Below, piece after piece: positions 44,174 to 52,766 of a stretch of 64,000 bases of DNA (its first letter is position 1; each line of letters opens with the position of its first letter). Both the position numbers and the translations under genes were made by a program. The notes beneath the pieces were generated by a model that was given only the letters and a program-made list of their open reading frames with translations, ran no database searches and was not told where the DNA came from. Origin of the DNA: Deltaproteobacteria bacterium (lineage in GTDB: Bacteria; Desulfobacterota; Desulfobacteria; Desulfobacterales; ETH-SRB1); contig JAJSZT010000003.1 of the NCBI GenBank assembly GCA_030272815.1, positions 1 to 64,000 of the forward strand, in the 5' to 3' direction.

Positions 44174-44425
44174 ATGAAAAAACTGAGAATAGAGTTAGTT
44201 GTGGCTGTATTTATTTTTATTTCTTGCATTTCATCAGGCGCAGCTTTTGCGAATCAGTCCTCGGTTTCACTGGAAGCTCCGAATTCAGTTGAAAGAGGAA
44301 CTGAAATCACAATAAAAGTCCATGTCAAAAGAATCGACTGCCGTGTTCAATTGCCCTTCATCCAGCTCTTTGTTACGAAACCTCCTGAAAATGGCGCTTA
44401 TGAATTCCAGCCGTCCCAGCTCTGA
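44174..44425 (+). pseudogene. Exported superoxide-reductase-like protein, 3' end lost
   Basis: From ATG 44174, behind AAGGAG, a signal peptide ends near AFA and is followed by SVSLEAPNSVERGTEITIKVHV. This is the beginning of a desulfoferrodoxin/SoxZ-like beta-sandwich domain found in exported proteins of sulfate reducers. At about 44326 the sequence switches to antisense PIN-toxin DNA and the frame runs to a chance stop. The metal-binding half is absent. It is truncated by the same junction as the PIN gene. Confidence 0.65.
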
Positions 44426-44533
44426 AATCCATACTTCATTATTCTGTTCAAGGATCAAATCCGTAACAATATCTGTCCCTTTTTCTTCATGGAAAAACTT
44501 TACCAGCGCTGAGGTATCAAAGAATAGATTCAT
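44322..44533 (-). pseudogene. PIN-domain toxin (VapC-type), C-terminally truncated
   Basis: From ATG 44533 the frame reads MNLFFDTSALVKFFHEEKGTD, with the PIN Asp and the WISELGRLEF segment, and ends at about 68 residues when it meets the truncated exported-protein gene. VapC proteins are usually 125-140 residues. The later acidic residues are missing, so RNase activity is probably lost. The ATGA start overlap with the antitoxin gene is intact. Confidence 0.78.
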
Positions 44534-44748
44534 ATCCTGTCTTCTCTTTCCAGTATTATATCTTCAGATAGAGACCCTTTGCATTGTTTTAACGCCTCCC
44601 TTACCTTTATATAATCAGCGGCGGTCGGTTTGCTTTTTTTGGCCCGATTCGTCCGCTTTAGTTCGGTTATCAGGTCATATACTTTCGCCAATGCCTCGGG
44701 CTTTAATTCATCCAGTTCTTTTATGGTCTGTTCTTTTAGATTAAGCAT
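44530..44748 (-). CDS. Antitoxin of the VapBC-like pair
   Basis: A 72-residue protein with a helical N-terminus (MLNLKEQTIKELDELKPEALAK) and a charged C-terminal toxin-binding tail. AGGTG-type ribosome site upstream. It overlaps the PIN gene by 4 bp in the usual order. It probably persists as an orphan antitoxin because the toxin is truncated. DNA-binding class not identified. Confidence 0.75.
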   Translation of the reverse strand: MLNLKEQTIKELDELKPEALAKVYDLITELKRTNRAKKSKPTAADYIKVREALKQCKGSLSEDIILEREDRI

Positions 44749-44933
44749 TAAAACACCTCCCTGGATATTTTCTATCTAAGCCGGATATCGTGAATCTATC
44801 TTTATCTATCACCTTGAGCTTCCAAATATAATCTTGCAATTTCAGATAAATCATCATCAACAATTTTACTAAGGGATTTTCTATAATCATATATATCATG
44901 GAATTAGATATCTCTCCAACACAATTATTAAGG

Positions 44934-45145
44934 TTAATCTGCCTGCCAGCTCGACAGATTAAAGCTGGTACTGTAAACAGAAAATCCGTGTGTTTCTCGT
45001 TTTATGGGAGTTCCAAAATGCCTTGCGCCGCATTTGATTTTTGCGTTTTCAAAGCCGCGCAGTTGCATCTGGTCTTTTGTGGCTTTTGTTTCCCGTATCA
45101 TATAAACGATATCGCCGTTTTTGCTTCGCAGGAATGCAGGCGTAA
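44934..45145 (-). pseudogene. Type III restriction enzyme (Res) C-terminal remnant
   Basis: On the minus strand a frame reading SKNGDIVYMIRETKATKDQM, then AKIKCGARHFG and a stop at 44934, resembles the C-terminal nuclease end of type III Res subunits (family pattern: VVETKG...LRPSEKAKI.CGKKHF). About 70 codons survive, cut exactly by the MITE-B copy at 45145. No mod gene is nearby. The 44760-44930 stretch holds another short unassigned coding-like tail. Confidence 0.5.
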
Positions 45146-45346
45146 CTAGTGGCTGGACGAAAACTCAAAACACCTGAAATTATAGTCAGTTGGATGCTAT
45201 TCTCAAATCGAAGATTTTTAGCAGTTAGCCTTTAGCTAAGAGCTAACCGCTAATGGCTAATAGCTTTTTCACAAATCTTCACATCGGTAAATAAGCTGAA
45301 ACTATTGCCAGCATTAAAAAAAAATACTTTTCGGACAGGCACTAAC
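45145..45346 (-). repeat. MITE-B copy B (full length, reverse)
   Basis: It reads ACTAGTGGCTGGACGAAAACT to TTTTCGGACAGGCACTAAC; on the complement it matches the copies at 40574 and 62970 almost throughout, including the TTAGC-rich centre. It abuts the restriction remnant. Confidence 0.88.
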
Positions 45347-45725
45347 TATCTTCCCATAGTAAGGAAGCAAAGCCCGAAATATTTCCCAGCGAAGTTCTTT
45401 TTCTGTTTTAGGTATAAAATTCATCTCATGCAAAGGCACTAGGACGCAAAAAAAACAAAAAAATGAAAAAAATGGGGCCAAGTCTATGGTTGACCCTTAG
45501 TTTCTGATTCTACTTATTTTCTATTACACGGGCCACCGGGTTTCCGCAACGCGTGCAAATTCCCTTGAAAATCAGCATCCCTCCCCAGATAAATGGTTGC
45601 CTACGCAGATTTAACAGGGTAAATTTTCAACCTTTCCGCTTTTGCTTCCGATGCCGGTTATATCTGAGCAGGTTGAGCACCAAACGTTATTTCCTATTTT
45701 CAATATGTTGCCCTTATTATTAAGC
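45347..45725. other. Gene-free stretch
   Basis: 379 bp with no frame I can support. A GGGCCAAGTCTATGGTTGACCC partial palindrome lies at about 45476-45497, reminiscent of decayed transposase flanks. It is otherwise featureless. Confidence 0.4.
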
Positions 45726-46940
45726 TCAATAGAGGAATCCGAAGAGCCAGAGGGGTATTATATTATCAAAGCCGACTTCTATTCCATCCCTCACTACAAA
45801 TGCATTCTTGGCCCTCTCAATCTGGCTTTTTCCCTTACCTTTTCCACCAATTTCAAATAGATATTTCCCTTCAACCAGAAAATCTCCCATGATTGGAATC
45901 CGAACATCCAATCGTACACTTTTCAGCTGGTTTGCAAAAAAGGTTTCGCGTCTGGAACCTGCCTCCTCGTCCCTTCCGCCGACTTCACCGGCAACAGCTC
46001 TAAGCAGGTTAGTATTTTCCATATAAATTTTAGAGGGTTTGCGCACCAGCCGATAACCTGATTCTGCCGGCAAAAAACCTGAAAGCAGTCCTGCTCTTTC
46101 TAAAGAATGCAGATAAGTATAGACATATTCCTTGGAGATATTCAGGTTCCTCGACATTCTCTCTATATTGGGTATGAAAGGCTGCAAAGTGGCAATGAGC
46201 CATAACATTCGCTTTAATACAGGAACATTGCCGGTTTTTATTCCTGTAACTGTAGGGATATCCTCATAGAGTACTTTTTCAAGAACATTTAAAAGTTTTG
46301 AAAAATAGTCTTCGATACCTTCCAGGAAAAAAGGATAGATGCCATATTCCAGGTAATTCTTAAAATGCCCGAGAATTGGCCCTGTTTCCAAAATTTTCGA
46401 AGCTAAGCTGGTATGGCTCTTTAAAAGATCGGGAAGGGAAACCGGTTTAAAATCGAGTCCCTGGGCAAGATAAACATATTCCCGAAATGAAAGTCCCGGG
46501 AGGTTGTAAAAAACCGCCCGTCTTGAAAGATCTGCTTTACCTTTTTGCAGACCAAGAGTTGAACTCCCGGAAAAAAGTATCCTCGTATCCGTAAAAGCGT
46601 CATACAGGTTTTTAACTTCCTGAGACCAGTTGGCATATTTGTGGACCTCATCAATAATAATTACCTTCCCACCAAGACGGAAGAAGTACGAAGCAATCTC
46701 ATAAAGGCCTATCGCCTGCACACGGATATGATCGGCGGAAATATAAAGGTATTCCTGTTCCTGCCTGTTCTGGAGTGCCAGGTGCTGTAGAAGCATTGTA
46801 GTCTTCCCTGTCCCCCTGGCTCCGTAAATTCCCATCATCCGCTTGTTCCAGTTAATTTTGCCGGCAAGAAAACGTTTGCGCAGCCCCGCAACCCTGCTTA
46901 CCAGTCCTGCTTGAATGCTAAAAAACTCGCTTAAATCCAT
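45726..46940 (-). CDS. AAA ATPase with DUF4143 C-terminal region
   Basis: 404 residues. Walker A GARGTGKTTM (about 40-49), Walker B KVIIIDEVHKY, then SGSSTLGL sensor. After a helical middle the C-terminal DUF4143 part reads KIYMENTNLLRAVAG, ETFFANQLKS and FLVEGKYLFEIGG. Such proteins are widespread, often mobile, and of unproved function; some are treated as defence- or toxin-linked. The tail is somewhat unusual in ending IIPLWLFGFLY. Confidence 0.85.
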   Translation of the reverse strand: MDLSEFFSIQAGLVSRVAGLRKRFLAGKINWNKRMMGIYGARGTGKTTMLLQHLALQNRQEQEYLYISADHIRVQAIGLYEIASYFFRLGGKVIIIDEVHKYANWSQEVKNLYDAFTDTRILFSGSSTLGLQKGKADLSRRAVFYNLPGLSFREYVYLAQGLDFKPVSLPDLLKSHTSLASKILETGPILGHFKNYLEYGIYPFFLEGIEDYFSKLLNVLEKVLYEDIPTVTGIKTGNVPVLKRMLWLIATLQPFIPNIERMSRNLNISKEYVYTYLHSLERAGLLSGFLPAESGYRLVRKPSKIYMENTNLLRAVAGEVGGRDEEAGSRRETFFANQLKSVRLDVRIPIMGDFLVEGKYLFEIGGKGKGKSQIERAKNAFVVRDGIEVGFDNIIPLWLFGFLY

Positions 46941-47115
46941 AATGTTTGATCCTCAGCCAACTCCACTTTACGATTGTTAGACATTTTCATAAGACTTACT
47001 TTACGCTTTATACGATAAAATGTCAACTCAACCTTACTATTTATTTCTACTTTCGATGACGACCCGATCGGAACGATAGAAATGGCGTCTTAGCGAGTTC
47101 CTCAGTTTATAAGTT

Positions 47116-47640
47116 TATATCGTTAAGAAGGAAACCCTCAGGGATCTGGCGGAGCTTTACGCTGTTGAATCAAAACGTTTAAAGGAACAGGTGCGAAAGA
47201 GCTGTTTTTCTCTGGTTGTACTTTTTGACAAAAAATTTTATCTCTTTAATGTAGGTATAGCCAATTATCTGGCTCGCCGGACACCGCGAATCGGCACTCC
47301 TGAATTCGGCAATTCGTTCGAACATTATATTCTTATGGAACTTAAGGCATATCAAGCTTACAAAAATCCCGAACTCGATATTCGATACTGGAGGACCAGC
47401 ACGGGGTTTGAGGTAGATTTTATCCTTGGCGATATGAATGTGGCAGTTGAAGTCAAGGGATCACACAGAGTGCATAGCACACATGCCAGAGGTCTGAAGG
47501 CGCTTCTGGAAGAGCATGCGGTTAAGCGGGCTGTTATTGTTTCTTTGGAAAATCAGCCAAGAAAACCTGATTCCTTAATTGAAATTTTGCCATGGCAATT
47601 CTTTCTGGAAGCGCTGTGGTCAGGAGAATTAGGGGTGTGA
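47116..47640 (+). pseudogene. Chimeric remnant: ORF6N-like start joined to a DUF4143 tail
   Basis: 47120-47210 encodes LRDLAELYAVESKRLKEQVRK, the N-terminal motif of ORF6N/KilA-N phage-type proteins. In the same open frame it continues into FYLFNVGIANYLARRTPRIG, FGNSFEHYILMELKAY and VEVKGSHRVH, the C-terminal half of a DUF4143 ATPase with its PDDEXK-like E-V-K. The ATPase half is missing. It is different from the intact ATPase gene at 45726. Confidence 0.65.
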
Positions 47641-47741
47641 ATTAAAAGAAATATATTGAACTTATTAACTTTAAAATGATATGCAATAAATTGTAACAAT
47701 TTAGCCTTTTGAAAAAGAATCTGACAGGATAAACAAGATTT

Positions 47742-47848
47742 GTAAGCGTTCACGGAACATTGAAATTAGAAATTAGAAATTTGGCCTTCATGCTTTTGTA
47801 CTGTTCTTCCCAATTTCCAATTTCAAGTTTCAAGCCGTGAACGGCTAC
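47742..47848 (-). repeat. MITE-A copy 6 (short form)
   Basis: GTAAGCGTTCACGGAACATT to GCCGTGAACGGCTAC, 107 bp, lacking the GGGAGAGATT internal unit found in longer copies. It lies in the 328-bp gap before selA; the rest of that gap shows only AT-rich, probably promoter, sequence. Confidence 0.88.
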
Positions 47849-47968
47849 AATAATTTAAATCCTGAATATCTTGTAAATCCTGTCCAGAAAAATAATATTT
47901 AAAAGCGCTAAAGTGTTACAATAAATTTAATATAATATCTTCTTAGACTAATTTTTTACAGGTAAATA

Positions 47969-49393
47969 ATGAGTTTAAGCAAAAAACAACAGAATCTTTT
48001 GCAAAGACTTCCCGGCATTGACTTTATTCTCGAAAATGCAAAGGATGACCTTTTCTTTGCAAATATTCCGAAATCCGTTCTTGTCCGTTCAGCGCGTTCT
48101 GTTGTTGAAGACCTTCGCACAGATATCATTAATGGAGGCAAAGAGATAATTGATGAAAGTCCGGATTTAAGCTTACTGCTTGAAAAGATTAAAGACAGCG
48201 TAAAAAATATCATGCAACTGAATCTTAAACGCACCATTAATGCAACAGGTATTATAGTCCACACAAATTTAGGAAGGTCATTGCTTCCGGCTGATGCTGT
48301 TGAAAATCTTTCGGAAATAGCCGGCAGATATTCCAACCTTGAATTTGATCTGTCAAAAGGCATCCGCGGTTCACGATATAGTGCAGTCGAGGATATATTA
48401 TGTGAAATCAGCGGTGCTGAAGCCGCAATGGTTGTAAACAACAATGCCGCTGCCGTACTGCTTTGTTTAGAAACAATAGCCAAAGAAAAAAAAGTTATAG
48501 TATCAAGAGGGGAGCTTGTTGAAATCGGTGGATCATTTAGAATACCCGATGTAATGGCAAAAAGTGGTGGGATTTTAAAGGAGGTTGGAACAACAAATCG
48601 TACCCATCTTAGAGATTATGAAAGAGCTGTTGAAAGCGATACCTGCCTTTTATTAAAGGTACATAAAAGTAATTATAGTATAGTTGGTTTTACTGCCGAT
48701 GTCTCTCTAAAGGAGCTGGTTGAACTTGGAAAAAAATACAGGATTCCTGTAATGGAAGATCTGGGCAGCGGAACTTTTATAGACTTTTCAAAACATGGTC
48801 TGTTAAAAGAACCCACTGTCCAGGAATCCGTGTCAGCAGGAGCGGATGTTATAACTTTCAGCGGAGATAAGCTTCTTGGCGGCCCGCAGGCTGGAATAAT
48901 AGTGGGTAAAAGAACTATCGTTGATCAAATAAAACAAAATCCTCTTACCAGAGCGCTGCGAATAGACAAGCTAACCCTTGCGGCTCTTGAAAGCACCCTT
49001 CGTCTGTATAGAGATCCTGAAAAGGCGATTGAAAATATTCCGACCCTCCGAATGTTAACCCTTCCAATAGAATATATCGAAAAAAAAGGAGAAATGCTTT
49101 TAAACATGTTGAAAAAACTAAAAAACTCAGACATGTTTATTAAGTTATTCAAGCTTTCTTCTCGTGCCGGTGGTGGATCACTACCCCTTTTAGAGCTGGC
49201 CAGTATATGTGTGGGCGTCAAAATCAATGGAATGTCCGTTAATGCTGTTGAAAAACACATGCGGGAAAACACACCCCCTATAATAGGAAGAATAGAAGAA
49301 GACTATTTTATAATGGATCTCAGAACCATAAAGAACGATGAGCTTGCGATTGTTGAAAACGCTTTAAGCAAGATGCCGAAAAAGGCCTCATAA
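47969..49393 (+). CDS. selA: L-seryl-tRNA(Sec) selenium transferase
   Basis: A 474-residue PLP enzyme of the normal SelA length. N-terminal helical domain, then NATGIIVHTNLGRSLL, NNNAAAVLLCL, RGELVEIGGSFRIPD, and the PLP lysine in TFSGDKLLGGPQAG. It converts Ser-tRNA(Sec) to Sec-tRNA(Sec). Its presence means UGA is read as selenocysteine in this organism, in line with the HesB-like gene at 54366. It overlaps the next gene by one base (TAATG). selB and selC are not in the window. Confidence 0.97.
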   Translation: MSLSKKQQNLLQRLPGIDFILENAKDDLFFANIPKSVLVRSARSVVEDLRTDIINGGKEIIDESPDLSLLLEKIKDSVKNIMQLNLKRTINATGIIVHTNLGRSLLPADAVENLSEIAGRYSNLEFDLSKGIRGSRYSAVEDILCEISGAEAAMVVNNNAAAVLLCLETIAKEKKVIVSRGELVEIGGSFRIPDVMAKSGGILKEVGTTNRTHLRDYERAVESDTCLLLKVHKSNYSIVGFTADVSLKELVELGKKYRIPVMEDLGSGTFIDFSKHGLLKEPTVQESVSAGADVITFSGDKLLGGPQAGIIVGKRTIVDQIKQNPLTRALRIDKLTLAALESTLRLYRDPEKAIENIPTLRMLTLPIEYIEKKGEMLLNMLKKLKNSDMFIKLFKLSSRAGGGSLPLLELASICVGVKINGMSVNAVEKHMRENTPPIIGRIEEDYFIMDLRTIKNDELAIVENALSKMPKKAS

Positions 49394-50748
49394 TGACAAA
49401 AAGTCAGCAAAAATTATATATTGACAGGGATTCCGCCAGACAATTTCTACTCTATAAAACAGATTCTAAAATCCCTGACATAAAAAGTGGTATTAAATAT
49501 GACGCTAAATTTTCTGCAAGTCAGACTGATCTTTCAAATGAATTTCCCGGCATGCTTACAGGCAAAGAATTTATAGACCATGCTCTTGCCAAGGTTAATT
49601 CTTCATTAAAATTCGGCGCTATGGTTATCCGTATTGACAATATATTTAATAGTAACGAAAAATCCGGCAAAGAGAATGCACCGGAGATGCTTGTAAAACT
49701 TGCCAAAATTATTGATTCAATCTGTAAGAATGAGAAAGGCATGTGGGGTCAGATAGGCTATGATATGCTTGGCTGGTTTTGTTTTGAAAAAAATGACGAT
49801 TCCTGTATGGAGCTTGCCCATAAAGTACAAAAAGATGTTGAAGAACTTCTCAAAGAAACGGTTAGCATAGGCATGGCATTTTATCCGACAACCAATTTTA
49901 ATAAGCACCAACTGATAGATAATGCACTGAAAGCACTTGATCATGCTGCATTTTTTGGCCAAAACAGCGCTGTAGCCTTTGATGCCGTGAGTTTAAACAT
50001 TAGCGGTGATAAATTGTACCAGAAAGGAGACATTAATGGCGCAATAAATGAGTTCAAAACAGGGCTTCTGCTTGATCCTTTAAATGCGAATATTCATAAC
50101 AGTCTGGGAGTCTGCTATGGTGTTTTGGGTTCTTTTGAAAAAGCAAAAGAAGAATTTGAAACAGCTATCTGGCTTGACTCCAATGAAGTCATGGCTCTAT
50201 ACAACTCAGGATTGGTAAATCTGTTAATGGATAACAAAGAGAGGGCGCTGGAACTCTTCCTTGAAGCTGAAAACATTGGAGAAAATGTATTTGAGGTGGA
50301 ATTTCAACTCGGAAACTTTTATCTTGAGTCAGGCAAACCGGAAAAAGGCAAGAAATATCTGGAAAATGCGGTTGGTTTGAGGCCTGAATCAGGAGCTGCT
50401 TTTCGTTGCCTCGGCGATTGCAATAAAGCAATCAACAAGATTGGTGAAGCAATTGCATCTTATAAAAAAGCCATAAAACTTAACCCCAATGATGCTGATT
50501 CTCTTTCAACCCTTGGATATCTTTTTGATATTAAAGACGAAAACGCCGAAATTGCAACGATATTCTGCCGGCAAAGTGTCGAAATTTCTCCTGATAACGG
50601 CCTGTTCAGGCATAGGCTTGGAAGGCTTTATTTTAAACAAAATCAATATGAAAATGCCATGAAAGAGTTTCAAAAAGCAAACGATCTAGGTTGTGACTCG
50701 ATTGAATTTATTGACAAATTAAATAATTTGCCGGGCAGCTCATCATGA
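49393..50748 (+). CDS. Degenerate GGDEF-like domain plus TPR repeats
   Basis: A 451-residue protein. Residues about 50-200 have a GGDEF-type fold, but the active loop reads GYDML instead of GGDEF, so cyclase activity is unlikely. A preserved VSIGMAFYP follows. From about 205 to 445 there are at least six TPR units (for example AINEFKTGLLLDPLNANIHNSLG, ASYKKAIKLNPNDADSLSTLG). It is probably a scaffold or sensor. Translationally coupled to selA upstream and gmhA downstream (4-bp overlap). Confidence 0.82.
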   Translation: MTKSQQKLYIDRDSARQFLLYKTDSKIPDIKSGIKYDAKFSASQTDLSNEFPGMLTGKEFIDHALAKVNSSLKFGAMVIRIDNIFNSNEKSGKENAPEMLVKLAKIIDSICKNEKGMWGQIGYDMLGWFCFEKNDDSCMELAHKVQKDVEELLKETVSIGMAFYPTTNFNKHQLIDNALKALDHAAFFGQNSAVAFDAVSLNISGDKLYQKGDINGAINEFKTGLLLDPLNANIHNSLGVCYGVLGSFEKAKEEFETAIWLDSNEVMALYNSGLVNLLMDNKERALELFLEAENIGENVFEVEFQLGNFYLESGKPEKGKKYLENAVGLRPESGAAFRCLGDCNKAINKIGEAIASYKKAIKLNPNDADSLSTLGYLFDIKDENAEIATIFCRQSVEISPDNGLFRHRLGRLYFKQNQYENAMKEFQKANDLGCDSIEFIDKLNNLPGSSS

Positions 50749-51314
50749 AAGACATTATCCTGAACATACTGCAACAAAGCATAGAAGTTAAAGACAGATT
50801 TATTAAAAACAATATAGATCTTATTATAAAAGGCGCTGACATGATAGCCATGAGCCTCGCCTCAGGCCACAAAATTCTTATTTTCGGCAATGGTGGAAGC
50901 GCGGCAGATGCCCAGCATATTGCGGCGGAATTTGTAAACCGTTTTCAAATTGAACGCCCGCCTCTTCCTGCCCTTGCCCTGACAACCGACACATCGATAA
51001 TAACAAGTATCGGCAATGACTATCATTTTGATGAAATATTTGCCAAGCAGGTAATGGCTCTGGGTAAAAAAGACGATATTGCTGTTGGTATCAGTACCAG
51101 CGGCAATTCAAAAAATGTAATTAAAGCAATAAATACAGCAAAAAACATGGAACTTTTAACAATAGGAATGACGGGTAACGGCGGGAAACTGGCTGAATGT
51201 GCTGATCTGGTATTTTCAGTTGAATCCGGCACAACTGCAAGAATTCAAGAAACACATATAACATTGGGTCATATTCTTTGCGAACTTGTTGAAAGAATTC
51301 TGTTTCCTCAATAA
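50745..51314 (+). CDS. gmhA: Sedoheptulose 7-phosphate isomerase
   Basis: A 189-residue SIS-domain protein with FGNGGSAADAQHIAAEFVNRF and ISTSGNSKNVIKAI. The late QETHITLGHILCELVE supplies the GmhA Glu/His. It makes heptose for lipopolysaccharide core, consistent with a Gram-negative envelope. Last gene of the selA-TPR-gmhA unit. Confidence 0.93.
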   Translation: MKDIILNILQQSIEVKDRFIKNNIDLIIKGADMIAMSLASGHKILIFGNGGSAADAQHIAAEFVNRFQIERPPLPALALTTDTSIITSIGNDYHFDEIFAKQVMALGKKDDIAVGISTSGNSKNVIKAINTAKNMELLTIGMTGNGGKLAECADLVFSVESGTTARIQETHITLGHILCELVERILFPQ

Positions 51315-51450
51315 TTTTCAGGATAACAAAGCAAAAATGCCACAATCATTTAAACCTATAGACTTATGTAGACTTATGCCGCTTAAAAACCTATGCAACT
51401 GGTGTGATTGAAAAAATATCTGATTGATTTTAAAACATTGATGCTTATTG

Positions 51451-51573
51451 TGTTTTGTGAAAAAGCTATTAGCCATTAGCTCTTAGCTCTTAGCTGAATG
51501 TGTTATCTGTTTGATTTTTTAAGCTAAAGGCTAATTGCTAAAAGCTAACTGCTAAAAATTTTCGATTTGATAG
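51451..51573 (+). repeat. MITE-B copy D (internal part only)
   Basis: The central TTAGC-rich segment (GCTATTAGCCATTAGCTCTT ... CTAACTGCTAAAAATTTTCG) is present, but both termini are missing. It is closest to copy C, with which it shares GAATGTGTTATCTGTTTGA. It runs up to the fmdB ribosome site. The rest of the 51315-51588 gap shows no gene. Confidence 0.75.
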
Positions 51574-51588
51574 TTAGGAGAAATGAGT

Positions 51589-51819
51589 ATGCCTATTTAT
51601 GAATATCATTGTAATAATTGTAGTAAGGACTTTGAGTACCTGGTCTTTGGAAAAGAAAATCCAGTTTGCCCCTCATGCAAAAGCAAGAAGGTTGGCAGAC
51701 TGATATCTAAATGCGGTTTTGTCAGCAAGGGAGGCGGCGGTGAAACTGTCAAAACATCTGCCTCAGATTCATCATGCAGCGGATGCTCGGCAACAAGTTG
51801 TTCGAGCTGTGGTCTTTAA
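51589..51819 (+). CDS. FmdB-type zinc ribbon protein
   Basis: 76 residues from ATG 51589, 9 bp after AGGAGA; an ATG 6 bp earlier is too close to it. Two CxxC pairs (YHCNNCSKDF and VCPSCKSKKV) form a zinc ribbon, followed by a Gly-rich linker and a Cys-rich tail (CSGCSATSCSSCGL). A regulator-like family with no settled function. The stop overlaps the hemC start (TAATG). Confidence 0.9.
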   Translation: MPIYEYHCNNCSKDFEYLVFGKENPVCPSCKSKKVGRLISKCGFVSKGGGGETVKTSASDSSCSGCSATSCSSCGL

Positions 51820-52766
51820 TGAAAAAAAGCATTAAAATAGGAACAAGGGGGAGCAAACTGGCTCTCTGGCAGGCAAACTGGGTAAAATCTGCTCTAACAT
51901 CTATAAACCCTTCTCTTTCCGTCGATCTCATTATTATAAAGACAAAAGGAGACAAAATTCTGGACGTACCCCTTGCCATGGTCGGCGGCAAGGGACTTTT
52001 TGTAAAGGAAATTGAGGAGGCTCTTTTAGATGGGCGAATAGATCTTGCTGTTCACAGCATGAAAGACATGCCCGCAGAAATACCCCCGGGCCTGTGTATA
52101 GGTGCGGTGCCCGAGCGCGAAACGCCCAATGATGTTCTTATTTCTAAAAATGGTCTTCTCTTATCTGAACTCATAAGCGGCAGCAGAATCGGCACCAGCA
52201 GTCTTCGCCGCTCTGCCCAACTACGATATGCACGGCCAGATCTCGTTATCTTGCCTTTAAGGGGCAATCTTGATACCCGCCTAAAGAAGCTCGAAACAGA
52301 AAATATGGATGCAACAATCCTGGCTGCCGCCGGCGTTAAACGCCTTAATTATGAAAGCAGAATAACCGAATATCTTGATGAAAATATAATGCTGCCGGCT
52401 GTTGGTCAGGGAGCTTTATGTATTGAAATCAGGGAAAACGATGCAGAAATAAAACCAATAGTTACTGCTTTGGATCATCAAAAAACAAGGTCTGCCGTTA
52501 TTGGTGAACGGGCCTTTTCAAACTGCCTGGAAGGAGGATGTCAAGTTCCTATAGCCGCCTATGGTAAAATTGAAAAAAATATATTTACTCTGAGCGGGCT
52601 TGTTGCTGATATTGATGGAAAAACCATTTTAAAGAAAACCCTGTCAGGCTCTGTTGAGCAATCAGAAAGCATTGGTGTTAAACTTGCTGATAGCCTTCTT
52701 TCTATGGGCGCCAAAAAAATACTAGAAAAGATAAAAACGGAAACAAATGAAAACTATGAAAGGTAA
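51819..52766 (+). CDS. hemC: Hydroxymethylbilane synthase
   Basis: 315 residues from ATG 51819; upstream in-frame codons belong to the previous gene. IGTRGSKLALWQA, VHSMKDMPAE, GTSSLRRSAQL and the dipyrromethane Cys in LEGGCQVPIAAY are all present. It makes hydroxymethylbilane from porphobilinogen, the product of HemB at 18913. Followed with overlap by cobA/hemD. Confidence 0.97.
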   Translation: MKKSIKIGTRGSKLALWQANWVKSALTSINPSLSVDLIIIKTKGDKILDVPLAMVGGKGLFVKEIEEALLDGRIDLAVHSMKDMPAEIPPGLCIGAVPERETPNDVLISKNGLLLSELISGSRIGTSSLRRSAQLRYARPDLVILPLRGNLDTRLKKLETENMDATILAAAGVKRLNYESRITEYLDENIMLPAVGQGALCIEIRENDAEIKPIVTALDHQKTRSAVIGERAFSNCLEGGCQVPIAAYGKIEKNIFTLSGLVADIDGKTILKKTLSGSVEQSESIGVKLADSLLSMGAKKILEKIKTETNENYER

